Assembly (NCBI RefSeq): GCF_028737205.1
Contig: NZ_JAQZAL010000001.1
Coordinates: forward strand, 186,001-250,000
Direction: 5' to 3'
Source: Actinomycetospora lutea
GTDB lineage: Bacteria; Actinomycetota; Actinomycetes; Mycobacteriales; Pseudonocardiaceae
DNA: 64,000 nt
In this document: positions 15,091 to 23,202 of the stretch, in pieces
Layout of the letters: every line of letters begins with the position of its first letter
How positions within the stretch are numbered: position 1 is the first letter of the stretch
Notes under the pieces: model-generated
The model's input: only the letters and a program-made list of their open reading frames with translations
Told to the model about the DNA's origin: nothing
Database searches by the model: none
Made by a program: the position numbers and the translations under genes

Positions 15091-15519
15091 CTAGGCCGGC
15101 GGCGGCACCGCGCCGACCTGGACGAGCAGGCCCAGCATGTCCGAGCACGTCCAGCGCTCGGCGCAGCGGCCGTCGCGGAAGTGCAGGATCGTGATGCCCG
15201 GCATGGCGATCTCCCGGCCGGTGGCGGGGACGCCCATGAAGTCGCCGTCGTGCCGGCCGGTGAGCGTGAACCGGCTCGTGAGGCGGTCGCCGTCGGCGAA
15301 CGTCTCGTGTCGTTCGATCCGATTGCCCGGGAACGCCGCGAAGATTCCCTCGTAGAACGCGCGCGCGGCGGTCTTGTCGAGGGGTTCCGGCGCGAATCCG
15401 TGCAGCAGCACATCGTCGGTGTAGAGATCGAGATAGCCATCGAGATCACCCGCGTTCCAGCGATCGATCGCGGTCGCGAGCGCCTCCTCGTTGCGGATCC
15501 CGGACGTGGTCGTGCTCAT
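15091..15519 (-). CDS. SnoaL-like/NTF2-fold polyketide cyclase-related protein
   Basis: 142 residues from ATG 15519, preceded by GGAGGGCC. 'AIDRWNAGDLDGYLDLYTDDVLLHGF' and 'FYEGIFAAFPGNRIERHETFADGDRLTSRFTLTGRHDGDFMG' (two segments, residues 17-105) are typical of SnoaL-like ester cyclases of the NTF2 superfamily. The fold makes a cone-shaped pocket for small hydrophobic molecules. No biosynthetic cluster is nearby, so a general hydratase or cyclase-like or binding role is as likely as polyketide chemistry. Confidence 0.8.
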   Translation of the reverse strand: MSTTTSGIRNEEALATAIDRWNAGDLDGYLDLYTDDVLLHGFAPEPLDKTAARAFYEGIFAAFPGNRIERHETFADGDRLTSRFTLTGRHDGDFMGVPATGREIAMPGITILHFRDGRCAERWTCSDMLGLLVQVGAVPPPA

Positions 15520-15837
15520 GGCGGCCCTCCTCGATCGGGGATCGGAGAAAGGAACGTAGCGCGATGGGACGAATTCCGAGCATTGTTCATGGCAATTCTC
15601 GGGGTGACCGTGGCGCTGTGTCGCCGTCCGGTTCCGCACCGGGTCCGGTGGCGACCACAAGGGCCGTCCTGCGGTCGACGGCCGCGCGACGCTCCGGTTC
15701 GTCTCGGGTCCGGGGGAGACCGTGACGACGCCGCCGGGACCGCGCGCGACGGTCGATGCCCGGGAGCCCGGAGGGTTGCTGAGCGGTCTCGCTTTCGCGG
15801 GTCGGGGTTGTCGGGGGTGTCGGCTAGATTCGAACAC
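15520..15837. other. 318-nt divergent intergenic region
   Basis: It separates the minus-strand SnoaL-like gene from the plus-strand HNH gene. An AT-rich patch at about 15,575-15,600 is the likely promoter area of the SnoaL-like gene. No gene is supported. Its right end contains the SOS-box-like element described separately. Confidence 0.4.
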
Positions 15838-15845
15838 ATGAGCGA
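15830..15845 (+). promoter_or_regulatory. degenerate LexA/SOS box overlapping the HNH start codon
   Basis: TCGAAC-ACAT-GAGCGA at 15830-15845 compares with the actinobacterial SOS consensus TCGAAC-N4-GTTCGA: the left half is perfect, the right half matches 4 of 6. The ATG of the DUF222-HNH gene lies in the spacer. The related 13E12 family of Mycobacterium is LexA-regulated, which supports the reading. Confidence 0.45.
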
Positions 15846-17316
15846 ACGGGTGGTCGGGGTGCCGGAGCGTGAGGCGCTCGACCGTGCTCGGACGCACCTG
15901 ATCGCGCAGCGCTGTGCCTATTTCCAGCGCCTCGAGGACATCGCCGTGTTGCACGAGCTCGGCACGGCGGTGAGCACGGGCTATCGGTCGACCGAGGCGC
16001 TGCTGGCCGACCGGGACAACCTCGACCACGCCGAGGCCAAGCGGCTGGTGGACGAGGCCGAGGACCTGTGCGCCCGCGTGTCGATGCACAGCGAGTTGCT
16101 ACCCGCCCGCTTGCCGGCCACGGCGGAGGGGCTGTCGGCGGGGGAGATCGACCCGGCGCACGTGAGGGTCATCCGGGGGACGGTGCGGCACCTGGTACGG
16201 CTGGCGAGCCCGCCGTCGCTGGAGGAGCTGGTCGGGATCGAGCGCTCGCTCGCCGAGCAGGCGCGGCTGTTGCCGCCGCGGTTGCTGCGTCGACTCGCGA
16301 AGAGGTTGATCGATCACTACGACCCCGACGGCGCCGCCCCGTCCGATGGCGCGGACGGGCACGACGAGTTGCGGCTGCACCGACGCCAGGACGGCTCGCT
16401 GGTGTTCAAGGGTCGCCTGGGCGATCCGATGGACGCCGAGATGGCCATCGAGGTCTTCGGGGTGCTGGCCGCCCCGGCCGGGGCGGACGACGAGCGCGGG
16501 TTGGTCAAGCGCAACGCCGATGCGTTCAAGGACCTCCTGCAGGACGCCCGCGGTCCCTGCGGGCTCGCTACCGCCGCCCGCCGGGAGGAGGACGGCCCCG
16601 TCACCGCAGAGGACGGGGCGGGCGAGGAGCCGACCGAGACGGCCGACGACGAGGCCGACGACGAGGCCGTCGGCGCGGACCAGCCGGCCGATGCCACCGC
16701 GAACCACGAGCCCGGCGACGCCACTGAGGCGGACGAGGCCGCCGGTCAGACGCCGTTGGCGCTGATCCCCGAGCCCCGCCGTCCCGACAGCCCCACCACC
16801 ACGCGCGGGTGGACCGAGCGGCCCGGCCGCGCTCTGTTGACGGTCACCATCGATCACCGCTGGCTGTGCGCGGCGCTGGCCGGGCGGGACGGCTACGGCA
16901 CCCTGGACTCCGGCCACACCGTGGACGCGGCCACGGTGCGCCGCTGGGCCTGCGACGCCGACATCGTCCCCATGATCCTGGGCGGCCGCTCCGAGCCCCT
17001 CGACGTGGGCCGCGCTCAGCGCACCGCCCCCGACGCCATCCGCCGCGCCCTCAACACCAGGGACGGGGGCTGCGCGTTCCCCGGCTGCGACCGCACACCC
17101 CGGCGCTGCCAGGCCCACCACGTGCAGAGCTGGCTCGACTGCGGCGTCACCGCGGTGCACACCATGTGCCTGCTCTGCCGCTACCACCACCAGCTGATCC
17201 ACCACGGGCACTGGACCATCCAGATGATCGACGGGCGGCCCTGGTTCACCCCACCCGGCTTCATCGACACCGAACGACGACCACGACGCGGCGGACGACC
17301 CCGCGTCCCCCTCTGA
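15838..17316 (+). CDS. DUF222/13E12-type HNH endonuclease-like protein
   Basis: 492 residues. The N-terminal DUF222 domain covers about residues 1-270 ('AEAKRLVDEAEDLCARVSMHSELLPARLPATAEGLSAGEIDPAHVRVIR' in parts). A highly acidic Ala/Glu/Asp linker (about 255-300) separates it from the C-terminal HNH nuclease: 'RDGGCAFPGCDRTPRRCQAHHVQSWLDCG' and 'LCRYHHQLIHHG' (about 405-460) with the two CxxC-type zinc pairs and catalytic His. Such genes are multicopy in actinobacteria, and the 13E12 relatives of M. tuberculosis respond to DNA damage. A degenerate SOS box overlaps this start. Cellular target unknown. Confidence 0.9.
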   Translation: MSERVVGVPEREALDRARTHLIAQRCAYFQRLEDIAVLHELGTAVSTGYRSTEALLADRDNLDHAEAKRLVDEAEDLCARVSMHSELLPARLPATAEGLSAGEIDPAHVRVIRGTVRHLVRLASPPSLEELVGIERSLAEQARLLPPRLLRRLAKRLIDHYDPDGAAPSDGADGHDELRLHRRQDGSLVFKGRLGDPMDAEMAIEVFGVLAAPAGADDERGLVKRNADAFKDLLQDARGPCGLATAARREEDGPVTAEDGAGEEPTETADDEADDEAVGADQPADATANHEPGDATEADEAAGQTPLALIPEPRRPDSPTTTRGWTERPGRALLTVTIDHRWLCAALAGRDGYGTLDSGHTVDAATVRRWACDADIVPMILGGRSEPLDVGRAQRTAPDAIRRALNTRDGGCAFPGCDRTPRRCQAHHVQSWLDCGVTAVHTMCLLCRYHHQLIHHGHWTIQMIDGRPWFTPPGFIDTERRPRRGGRPRVPL

Positions 17317-17588
17317 CCGGGCGATGCTTCAGGCGCGCACGTCCTCGTGTCCCGCGGCACCGGCGCGTCCGGGTCTGATTAGAATTTCCCGGCCGCGGTC
17401 GAACAGACGGCCGCTTCGTGGATCGGGGCGCCGGCGCGTCGTCGTGCGCTCGCCAGGTCCCTTCGTCGTGCGTGATCGCTCGCACCCATGTCCGGGGTGG
17501 GGGCGTCGGTGGCGCGCCCGGGGGACCTGCAGCACGACTCCCTGTGCTGCCCCGAGTCTCGTAGCGACCGTGAAGGTGGGGGAACCGC

Positions 17589-18416
17589 GTGCACCCGGGC
17601 CAGGCCGAGCAGCTCGTCGTCGCTCTGCGCAAGGCAGCCCAGACCCTGCTCGAGCGACGGAGCATCCGGGATCTCCAACAGACGCTGTCGGACATCGTCG
17701 CCGCCGCGGTCGAGACGATCCCGGGCGCGACGGCGGGGGGCATCTCGGTCAGCGAGGACGGGATCGTCGACACCCGCAACCCGACCAGTCGGGGGATCTC
17801 CGAGCTCGACCGGCTCCAGGGCGAGCTGCACGAGGGGCCGAGCATCACCGCGATCGAGAGCCCGACCGAGGACGGCGTCGTCATCGCCCAGGACCTGGGC
17901 GGGGTCGACCGGGAGCGATGGCCGCGGTTCGCGCCGACCGCCGTGGCGGCGGGCTACCGGTCGATGCTGTCGGCCCAGCTCGCCACGGCCGGCCCGATGC
18001 GGGCGTCGCTCAACCTCTACGCCGCCGAGCCCCACGTCTTCGACCTCGAGGCGCGCCTCACCGCGGGGCTCTTCGGGGTGCAGGCGGCCATGCTGCTCCA
18101 CGGCAGCGAGCAAGCCGTCCACCTCGGCCGGGCCGTCGACAGCCGCGACATCATCGGCCAGGCCAAGGGCGTGCTCATGGAGCGTTTCGGCGTGGACGAG
18201 ACCGAGGCGTTCCAGATGCTCGTCGAGTCGTCCCAGAGCACGAACCTCAAGCTGGTCGACGTCGCGCGGTGGCTCGTGGGGGAGGTCGGCCGACGCCGGA
18301 CGCGGCGCGCACCGACCGACGGCGCCCGCACCGACGGCGCCCGGCTGGACGGCGCCCGCACCGACGGACACGGTCCCGAGGTCACGACCAGCGAGCTGCT
18401 CCGCCCCGAGCGTTGA
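17589..18416 (+). CDS. GAF-ANTAR transcription antitermination regulator
   Basis: 275 residues from GTG 17589 with GTGGGGGA upstream. The GAF-like sensor spans about residues 15-165 ('IVAAAVETIPGATAGGISVSEDG', 'GPSITAIESPTEDGVVIAQDL'), then the ANTAR RNA-binding domain at about 180-235: 'SRDIIGQAKGVLMERFGVDETEAFQMLVESS' read in two parts, with the conserved Ala-x-Gly-hydrophobic and Phe/Leu pattern. ANTAR proteins bind paired hairpins in nascent mRNA and prevent termination. The last 45 residues hold a tandem TDGAR/LDGAR repeat that the family does not need. It is convergent with the VOC gene downstream. Confidence 0.9.
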   Translation: MHPGQAEQLVVALRKAAQTLLERRSIRDLQQTLSDIVAAAVETIPGATAGGISVSEDGIVDTRNPTSRGISELDRLQGELHEGPSITAIESPTEDGVVIAQDLGGVDRERWPRFAPTAVAAGYRSMLSAQLATAGPMRASLNLYAAEPHVFDLEARLTAGLFGVQAAMLLHGSEQAVHLGRAVDSRDIIGQAKGVLMERFGVDETEAFQMLVESSQSTNLKLVDVARWLVGEVGRRRTRRAPTDGARTDGARLDGARTDGHGPEVTTSELLRPER

Positions 18417-18419
18417 GCC

Positions 18420-19067
18420 TCAGGGTCCGCCGATGACGACGGGCCCGGAGGGCGTCCGGAGCTCCGCCCGCAGGTCCGGGGGACCGTCCGCGACGGTGAC
18501 GCATCCCGAGAGTCCGAGCGCGGCGAGGCGTCGACGCAGGTCCGGCGCACCGGGCGACGACACGAGGAGGCGCTCCAGGCGGACGCCGGCGTCCTCGAGC
18601 GCGTCGGTGGGGTGGGCGCCGTCGGGCGCGTCCCAGGCGATCAGCGACGGGACGAGCCCGCTGCCGTCGCCGGGCAGCGATCCGTCGGCAGGCACGGTCA
18701 CCGTCCACGACAGCGCGTCGCGGGAGAGGTGGAGGCGCTCGCCGTGGTCGTCGGGACCCGGCGGCAGCACCGCGGGGCGGGCGACCCAGTGCAGCAGCTG
18801 CGGTCCCTCGGTGAGGCGGGACCGGACGGCCGCGGTGTCGAGGCCGAACCACCGCGGGCGGCCCGGCGCGGGGGCGTCGGGGTCGATCGCGATCAGCTCG
18901 AGATAGGTGGCGCCGCCGATTGCCAGCAGGGCGTTGTGCGTGCCGAAGGCCGCGTGCCGACCGCCACCGGCGAGCCGGACCCCGAGCTGCTCCTCGAGGG
19001 CGGGGACGCCGTGGGTGAGGTCCTCGGCGGCGACGACGAGGTGGTCGACGGCGGGAGCGGGCGGCAC
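18420..19067 (-). CDS. glyoxalase-like (VOC) protein
   Basis: 215 residues. 'VDHLVVAAEDLTHGVPALEEQLGVRLAGGGRHAAFGTHNALLAIG' (positions 7-53, read in parts) with 'TYLELIAIDPDAP' is the pattern of the Glyoxalase_3 (PF13468) group, which has a long C-terminal half. Members bind a metal through His and Glu at the cleft; the His in 'VDHL' and the Glu in 'YLELI' are candidates. Reaction unknown. It is divergent from the DHA2 transporter at 19153; the short shared gap contains a palindrome. Confidence 0.8.
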   Translation of the reverse strand: MPPAPAVDHLVVAAEDLTHGVPALEEQLGVRLAGGGRHAAFGTHNALLAIGGATYLELIAIDPDAPAPGRPRWFGLDTAAVRSRLTEGPQLLHWVARPAVLPPGPDDHGERLHLSRDALSWTVTVPADGSLPGDGSGLVPSLIAWDAPDGAHPTDALEDAGVRLERLLVSSPGAPDLRRRLAALGLSGCVTVADGPPDLRAELRTPSGPVVIGGP

Positions 19068-19104
19068 GGGCGCCGACCCTACCGACCAGCAACAGTACGA
19101 GAAA

Positions 19105-19120
19105 ACAACTAGACAGTTGT
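19105..19120. promoter_or_regulatory. palindromic operator candidate upstream of DHA2 transporter
   Basis: ACAACT-AGAC-AGTTGT is a perfect inverted repeat with 6-bp arms in an AT-rich 60-nt gap between the divergent VOC and transporter genes, 33 nt before the transporter start. A MarR- or TetR-type repressor would fit; the nearest candidate is the MarR gene at 20989. Confidence 0.55.
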
Positions 19121-19152
19121 TCCAAAGAACTGCAAGCTGTTAGCGTCGTCCC

Positions 19153-20715
19153 ATGACCACCGCGACCACGGGACGCCGCGCATGGACCGGGCTCGCCGTC
19201 CTGGCGCTTCCGACACTGCTGCTCTCGCTCGACATGAGCGTGCTCTACCTGGCGCTCCCGGCCCTGTCCGCGGAGCTGGGTCTCGGGCCGACCGCGCAGC
19301 TGTGGGCGATGGACGTCTACGGCTTCATGATCGCGGGCTTCCTCGTCACGATGGGCACGCTGGGCGACCGCATCGGGCGCCGCCGGCTCCTGCTCATCGG
19401 AGCGGCGGCGTTCGGGGTCGCGTCGGTGGCCGCGGCGTTCTCGACCGGGCCGGCGATGCTGATCGCGACCCGCGCGCTGCTCGGGATCGCGGGGGCGACG
19501 CTGATGCCCTCGACGCTTGGCCTGATCCGCACGATGTTCCCCGACCCCCGCGCCCGGGGCACCGCCATCGCGATCTGGATGAGCTGCTTCATGGGCGGCA
19601 TGACCGTGGGCCCGCTGATCGGTGGCGTGCTGCTCGAGGCGTTCTGGTGGGGCGCGGCCTTCCTCATGGGTGTACCCGTGATGGTGCTGCTGCTGGTGCT
19701 CGGCCCGATCCTGCTGCCCGAGTCGCGCGACGCCGCCGCCGGCCGCCTCGACCTCGCGAGCGTCGCGCTGTCGCTGGGGGCGGTCCTGCCGGTGGTGCAC
19801 GGGCTCAAGTCGCTGGCCGCCGACGGTCCGGAGCCCGGCGCCCTCGTGGCGCTCGCGGTCGGGACCGGGCTCGGTGCGGTGTTCGTCCGCCGCCAGCTCC
19901 GCCTCGACGACCCCCTGCTCGACCTGCGGCTGTTCCGCCACCGCGCGCCGGCCGGCGCGCTGGGCATCAACCTCGGCGGCGGGGTCGTCATGGCCGGCAC
20001 GTTCCTGCTGCTCACGCTGTGGCTCCAACTCGTGGCCGGCCTGTCGGTGCTGACCGTGGGCCTGGTGCTCGCGCCGCTGCAGGCCGCCATGGTGGTGGCC
20101 TCGCTGCTCGCCCCGCGGCTCGCGCGCTCGATCCGGCCGGCCCGGGTGACGGCGGCCGGGCTGGTGATCGGCGGGGTGGGGCTCGCGGTCGTGGGCCTGC
20201 TCGGTGCGGGCGCGGGCGGCGGCACCGTGGTGCTGCTCGCGGGCTTCCTGCTCGCCTCGGTCGGCATCGCGCTGCCCACCGCCCTCGGCACCGACCTGCT
20301 CGTCGGCTCCGTGCCCGAGGAGAAGGCGGGCTCGGCCGGCGCGCTGTCGGAGACCAGTGGCGAGCTGGGCATCGCGCTCGGTGTGGCGACGCTCGGGAGC
20401 CTCGCGACGGCCGTCTACCGGGACGTCCTCGTGCTCCCGCCCGGTACGCCCGCCGCGCTCGCCGACGCGGCCCGCACGGGGCTCACCGAGGTGGCCGCGG
20501 CCGGGCCGACGCCCGCGGTCGCGAGCGCCGTCGAGGCGGCGTTCACGACCGGGCTCGGTGTGGCCGCCACGGTCGGCGCGGTGATCTTCACCGGTCTCGC
20601 GGTGGTCGCCACCGTCGCCTTCCGCCACGTGCCCGTGACGGCCGCGCCCGACGAGGACGCCGGCGTCGAGGCGCCGCCGCCGCGGCGGGAGGCCGGCGAG
20701 CCCGCCGCGGTGTGA
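19153..20715 (+). CDS. MFS drug/H+ antiporter, DHA2 (14-helix) family
   Basis: 520 residues with about 14 hydrophobic segments. 'LDMSVLYLALPALSAELG' is the first-helix motif of the DHA2 group (QacA/SmvA/EmrB relatives), 'GTLGDRIGRRRLLLIG' is MFS motif A after helix 2, and 'RALLGIAGATLMPSTLGLIRTMFPD' is the family's motif in helix 4-5. It probably exports a toxic cationic or hydrophobic compound by proton exchange. The MarR regulator 270 nt downstream and the palindrome upstream suggest inducible expression. Confidence 0.9.
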   Translation: MTTATTGRRAWTGLAVLALPTLLLSLDMSVLYLALPALSAELGLGPTAQLWAMDVYGFMIAGFLVTMGTLGDRIGRRRLLLIGAAAFGVASVAAAFSTGPAMLIATRALLGIAGATLMPSTLGLIRTMFPDPRARGTAIAIWMSCFMGGMTVGPLIGGVLLEAFWWGAAFLMGVPVMVLLLVLGPILLPESRDAAAGRLDLASVALSLGAVLPVVHGLKSLAADGPEPGALVALAVGTGLGAVFVRRQLRLDDPLLDLRLFRHRAPAGALGINLGGGVVMAGTFLLLTLWLQLVAGLSVLTVGLVLAPLQAAMVVASLLAPRLARSIRPARVTAAGLVIGGVGLAVVGLLGAGAGGGTVVLLAGFLLASVGIALPTALGTDLLVGSVPEEKAGSAGALSETSGELGIALGVATLGSLATAVYRDVLVLPPGTPAALADAARTGLTEVAAAGPTPAVASAVEAAFTTGLGVAATVGAVIFTGLAVVATVAFRHVPVTAAPDEDAGVEAPPPRREAGEPAAV

Positions 20716-20765
20716 GCGGTGGCCCGAGCCCCGGACGACGTGGCGGCACCGGCTACGGTGCCGCC

Positions 20766-20978
20766 ATGCCGGGCTTCACGTGGCCGCCGCGCGACACCGA
20801 CCGCAACCGCTTCCTGTGCCGGGTGCAGGTCGTGGTCTACGCGCTGGTGACCCTCTACTTCGGGGCGTTCGCCCTCGCGAGCGGGTCGCTGCTGCCGTGG
20901 ACGATCTTCACCCTCGCGCTGGCCGCCACCCTCGTGGTGGGCGTCGCGCTGGCGCTCATGCGCACCCAGCGGCGCTGA
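20766..20978 (+). CDS. small two-helix membrane protein
   Basis: 70 residues from ATG 20766: a short polar N-terminus ('WPPRDTDRNRF') followed by two hydrophobic segments, 'VVVYALVTLYFGAFALA' and 'WTIFTLALAATLVVGVALAL', and a basic end 'MRTQRR'. It follows the transporter by 50 nt and may be co-transcribed. No family recognised; coding is supported by codon bias and the clean topology. Confidence 0.6.
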   Translation: MPGFTWPPRDTDRNRFLCRVQVVVYALVTLYFGAFALASGSLLPWTIFTLALAATLVVGVALALMRTQRR

Positions 20979-20988
20979 CCCGCGAGCG

Positions 20989-21477
20989 TCAGGTCGCCGT
21001 CCCCGTCGCGACGGTCTCCCAGCGGCGGGACAGCGCGTCGAGACGCTCGAGGAGCTCGCCGACGCCGGACGCGTGGTCGGCCATCAGCTCGCTCTCGAGG
21101 GCGAGGACCCGGTCCTGCAGGCGCTGGAGCGCGGCGCGCCCCTCCTCGGTGAGCCCGATGAGCTTGCGACGTCCGTCGGCCGGGGCCTGGGTGCGTTCGA
21201 TGAGCCCGCGGTCCTCGAGGCGGCGGCAGACGTCGGCCATCGTGGAGCGATCGAGCGCGACCGTGTGCGCCAGCGAGCCCTGGTCGAGCCGCGGATGGGC
21301 GTCCACCGTCACCAGGACGGCGTACTGCGGCCCCGTGAGCACCGGGTCGACGCGCCGTGCCCAGGCGGCGATGTAGGCCTGGTGCAGGCGTCGGGCCAGG
21401 TAACCGGGTGCTTGGCGTATGACGGCTGGAGTGGCCGGGCCACCCTCCGAACTCGTCGCGTCCCCCTCGCGTGACAT
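20989..21477 (-). CDS. MarR-family transcriptional regulator
   Basis: 162 residues from ATG 21477. The winged helix is 'LTGPQYAVLVTVDAHPRLDQGSLAHTVALDRSTMADVCRRLEDRGLIER' (about residues 47-95, read in parts), with 'DGRRKLIGLTEEGRAAL' forming the wing. MarR proteins repress efflux or catabolic genes and release DNA on ligand binding. Likely targets are its own promoter (direct repeats at 21487-21507), the divergent MDMPI-type gene and possibly the DHA2 transporter. Confidence 0.9.
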   Translation of the reverse strand: MSREGDATSSEGGPATPAVIRQAPGYLARRLHQAYIAAWARRVDPVLTGPQYAVLVTVDAHPRLDQGSLAHTVALDRSTMADVCRRLEDRGLIERTQAPADGRRKLIGLTEEGRAALQRLQDRVLALESELMADHASGVGELLERLDALSRRWETVATGTAT

Positions 21478-21486
21478 TCGTCCACT

Positions 21487-21507
21487 GTGACACAACTCAG
21501 TGACACA
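21487..21507. promoter_or_regulatory. direct repeat upstream of marR
   Basis: GTGACACA occurs at 21487-21494 and 21500-21507, 13 bp apart and within 30 nt of the MarR start. Further right, GTTCG (21579-21583) and CGAAC (21593-21597) form an inverted repeat close to the divergent gene. Either could be a regulator site. Confidence 0.35.
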
Positions 21508-21624
21508 CAACGCATTACCGGCGGTCACGAGACTGACAAGCGGTCGTGTGACGCGCCCACCGGGGCGTTCGGTCGGTTGTTCGTACAGTGAGCGAACGTC
21601 CGGACACGATGGGAAAGTCGTTCC

Positions 21625-22296
21625 GTGGACGAGATCGCGGAGTGGAGTCGGGCGCAACAGCGGGTGATCGCGCTGGTCGACGGGCTGACGGCGGAGCGCG
21701 CCGGGACGCGGGTGCCCGCCTGTCCGGACTGGACGGTGCGGGATCTGCTCTCGCACATGGTCGGCCTCGGGGCCGACGTCCTCGCCGGCGACGAGCCCGA
21801 CGACCACAACGAGGAGTGGACCGCGCGGCAGGTCGACGCCCGCCGCGGGCGTGACGTGGGCGCCCTCGTGGCGGAGTGGGAGGTCGTCGCCGAGCCGCTG
21901 CGCGCCTGGATGGCCGAGCACGGGACCCGCCCGCTCGGGGACGTCACGATCCACGAGCAGGACCTGCGCGGCGCGCTGGAGGTCCCGGGCGGTCGCGACA
22001 CCCCGGCGATGGCGGCGCTGCGCGACCGCTTCGTCGGGCGGTTCGCGCCGCGGCTCGACGCCGGGCTCCCGCCGATCGCGCTGGTCGGCGAGCAGTGGTC
22101 GTGGTGCTCGGCGGGGGCGCCCGGGGACGCGGCGGTGGAGCTGCGCGCCTCCGACTTCGACCTCGCCCGCGCGCTGATGACCCGCCGCTCCGCGGCCCAG
22201 CTGCGCTCGTGGACCGTCCGCGGCGACGTGGAGCCCTACCTCGACGCCTTCGCGACCCTGGGACCGCTGCCGGAGCAGGACCTCACCGACGGGTAG
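21625..22296 (+). CDS. MDMPI/DinB-fold protein, maleylpyruvate isomerase-like
   Basis: 223 residues from GTG 21625. 'TRVPACPDWTVRDLLSHMVG' (about residues 28-47) is the signature of the mycothiol-dependent maleylpyruvate isomerase N-terminal (DinB-like four-helix) family, with the metal-ligand His in 'LLSHMVG'. 'GDVTIHEQDLRGAL' supplies the second His. Most actinobacterial paralogues have unknown substrates and are thought to be mycothiol-dependent transferases. It is divergent from marR. Confidence 0.8.
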   Translation: MDEIAEWSRAQQRVIALVDGLTAERAGTRVPACPDWTVRDLLSHMVGLGADVLAGDEPDDHNEEWTARQVDARRGRDVGALVAEWEVVAEPLRAWMAEHGTRPLGDVTIHEQDLRGALEVPGGRDTPAMAALRDRFVGRFAPRLDAGLPPIALVGEQWSWCSAGAPGDAAVELRASDFDLARALMTRRSAAQLRSWTVRGDVEPYLDAFATLGPLPEQDLTDG

Positions 22297-22303
22297 TCAT
22301 CGT

Positions 22304-22333
22304 GGTGAGACGGGGCGGCGGGCGGGTCTCACC
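22304..22333. terminator. bidirectional hairpin terminator between convergent genes
   Basis: GGTGAGAC (22304-22311) pairs with GTCTCACC (22326-22333) around a G-rich loop. It lies between the ends of the MDMPI-type gene (plus) and the FHA-like gene (minus) and can serve both. Confidence 0.6.
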
Positions 22334-23168
22334 GGCCGCCGATCCGCGGCACCTGGCTCGGGAAGAGCAGACGCACGTCGTCGAGGGTGACCAGCCGCAG
22401 GTGGATGACCTGCTCGACCACCGCGATCCGCCAGCCCCGGGTCTTGTCGTTGAGCCGCAGGCCGCGCAGCCAGCGCTGGGCGTGCCGGAAGGCCTCGCTC
22501 TGGGTCTTCGGGCTCGGTGCGGGGCGGCCCTCGGCGCGGTGCCAGTCGGCGATCTGCTCGGCGTCGCCGTGCACGTCGCGCGGCACGCTGCCCGGGCCGG
22601 CGAGCGCCGCCGCGATGATCGTGGGCCCGCAGGCGGCCACGAGCACCGACCACCACGTCTCGGCGGTCGGCAGCGAGGTGTCGATGGTGCGCCCGCCCGC
22701 GAACCCGCCGCTGGTGGTCGGCCCCGCGCCGGCGGTGGGGGCGAAGCGCAGCAGGGCCAGGGTCAGCTCCTGGCCGTCGGGGAACCACAGGCCCAGCGAG
22801 GACCGGTCGTCGCGGACGAGCAGGCCGTTGCCGGCGCGGATCCGGTCCTTGCCCGGCACGCCGGGCACGAACAGCGTCAGCAGCGCGCCGTGGCGCTGCC
22901 GGTTGATGATCAGGTAGGCGTCGTCGCGGACCTCGATCTCGGCGGCCAGGCGCGAGACCCGGTCGTCGGGGACCGGGACGTGGCGCGGGCCGCCCTGGAC
23001 GCCGCGGCCGGTGGCGTCGCCGCGCCCGATCGTGATCCGCTCGCCCCACGGCACCGACTGCGTGTGCTCGGTGCGCACGTCGAGCACCGCGAGCCCGCCG
23101 ACGGGCAGGCGCGGGGACGGCGCCTGCGGGGGACCGGACCGGACCGGGCGTGCGGCGGGTCGCGTCAC
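22329..23168 (-). CDS. FHA-like domain protein with C-terminal helical domain
   Basis: 279 residues from GTG 23168, with GGGAGGTG upstream. Residues about 45-100 follow an FHA outline: 'RITIGRGDATGRG', then 'VPDDRVSRLAAEIEVRDDAYLIINR'. The Gly-Arg and Ser-Arg of the phosphothreonine pocket are kept, but the usual His after Ser-Arg is replaced. The C-terminal part ('WLRGLRLNDKTRGWRIAVVEQVIHLRLV', about 230-265, read in parts) looks helical and may be a second domain. It is the last of three minus-strand genes after cvpA-like and the DUF3662-like membrane gene, so it may read the phosphorylation state of a membrane-linked partner. Function unknown. Confidence 0.6.
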   Translation of the reverse strand: MTRPAARPVRSGPPQAPSPRLPVGGLAVLDVRTEHTQSVPWGERITIGRGDATGRGVQGGPRHVPVPDDRVSRLAAEIEVRDDAYLIINRQRHGALLTLFVPGVPGKDRIRAGNGLLVRDDRSSLGLWFPDGQELTLALLRFAPTAGAGPTTSGGFAGGRTIDTSLPTAETWWSVLVAACGPTIIAAALAGPGSVPRDVHGDAEQIADWHRAEGRPAPSPKTQSEAFRHAQRWLRGLRLNDKTRGWRIAVVEQVIHLRLVTLDDVRLLFPSQVPRIGGR

Positions 23169-23202
23169 GCCACCTCCCGGTCGGCCGGAGAGCGGGTGAG
23201 CC

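Noticed and set aside
20766-20978. Frame extending back to 19182 as one 598-residue protein
   Set aside because: The upstream part is the shadow frame of the DHA2 transporter; only the last 70 residues, from ATG 20766, have coding character.
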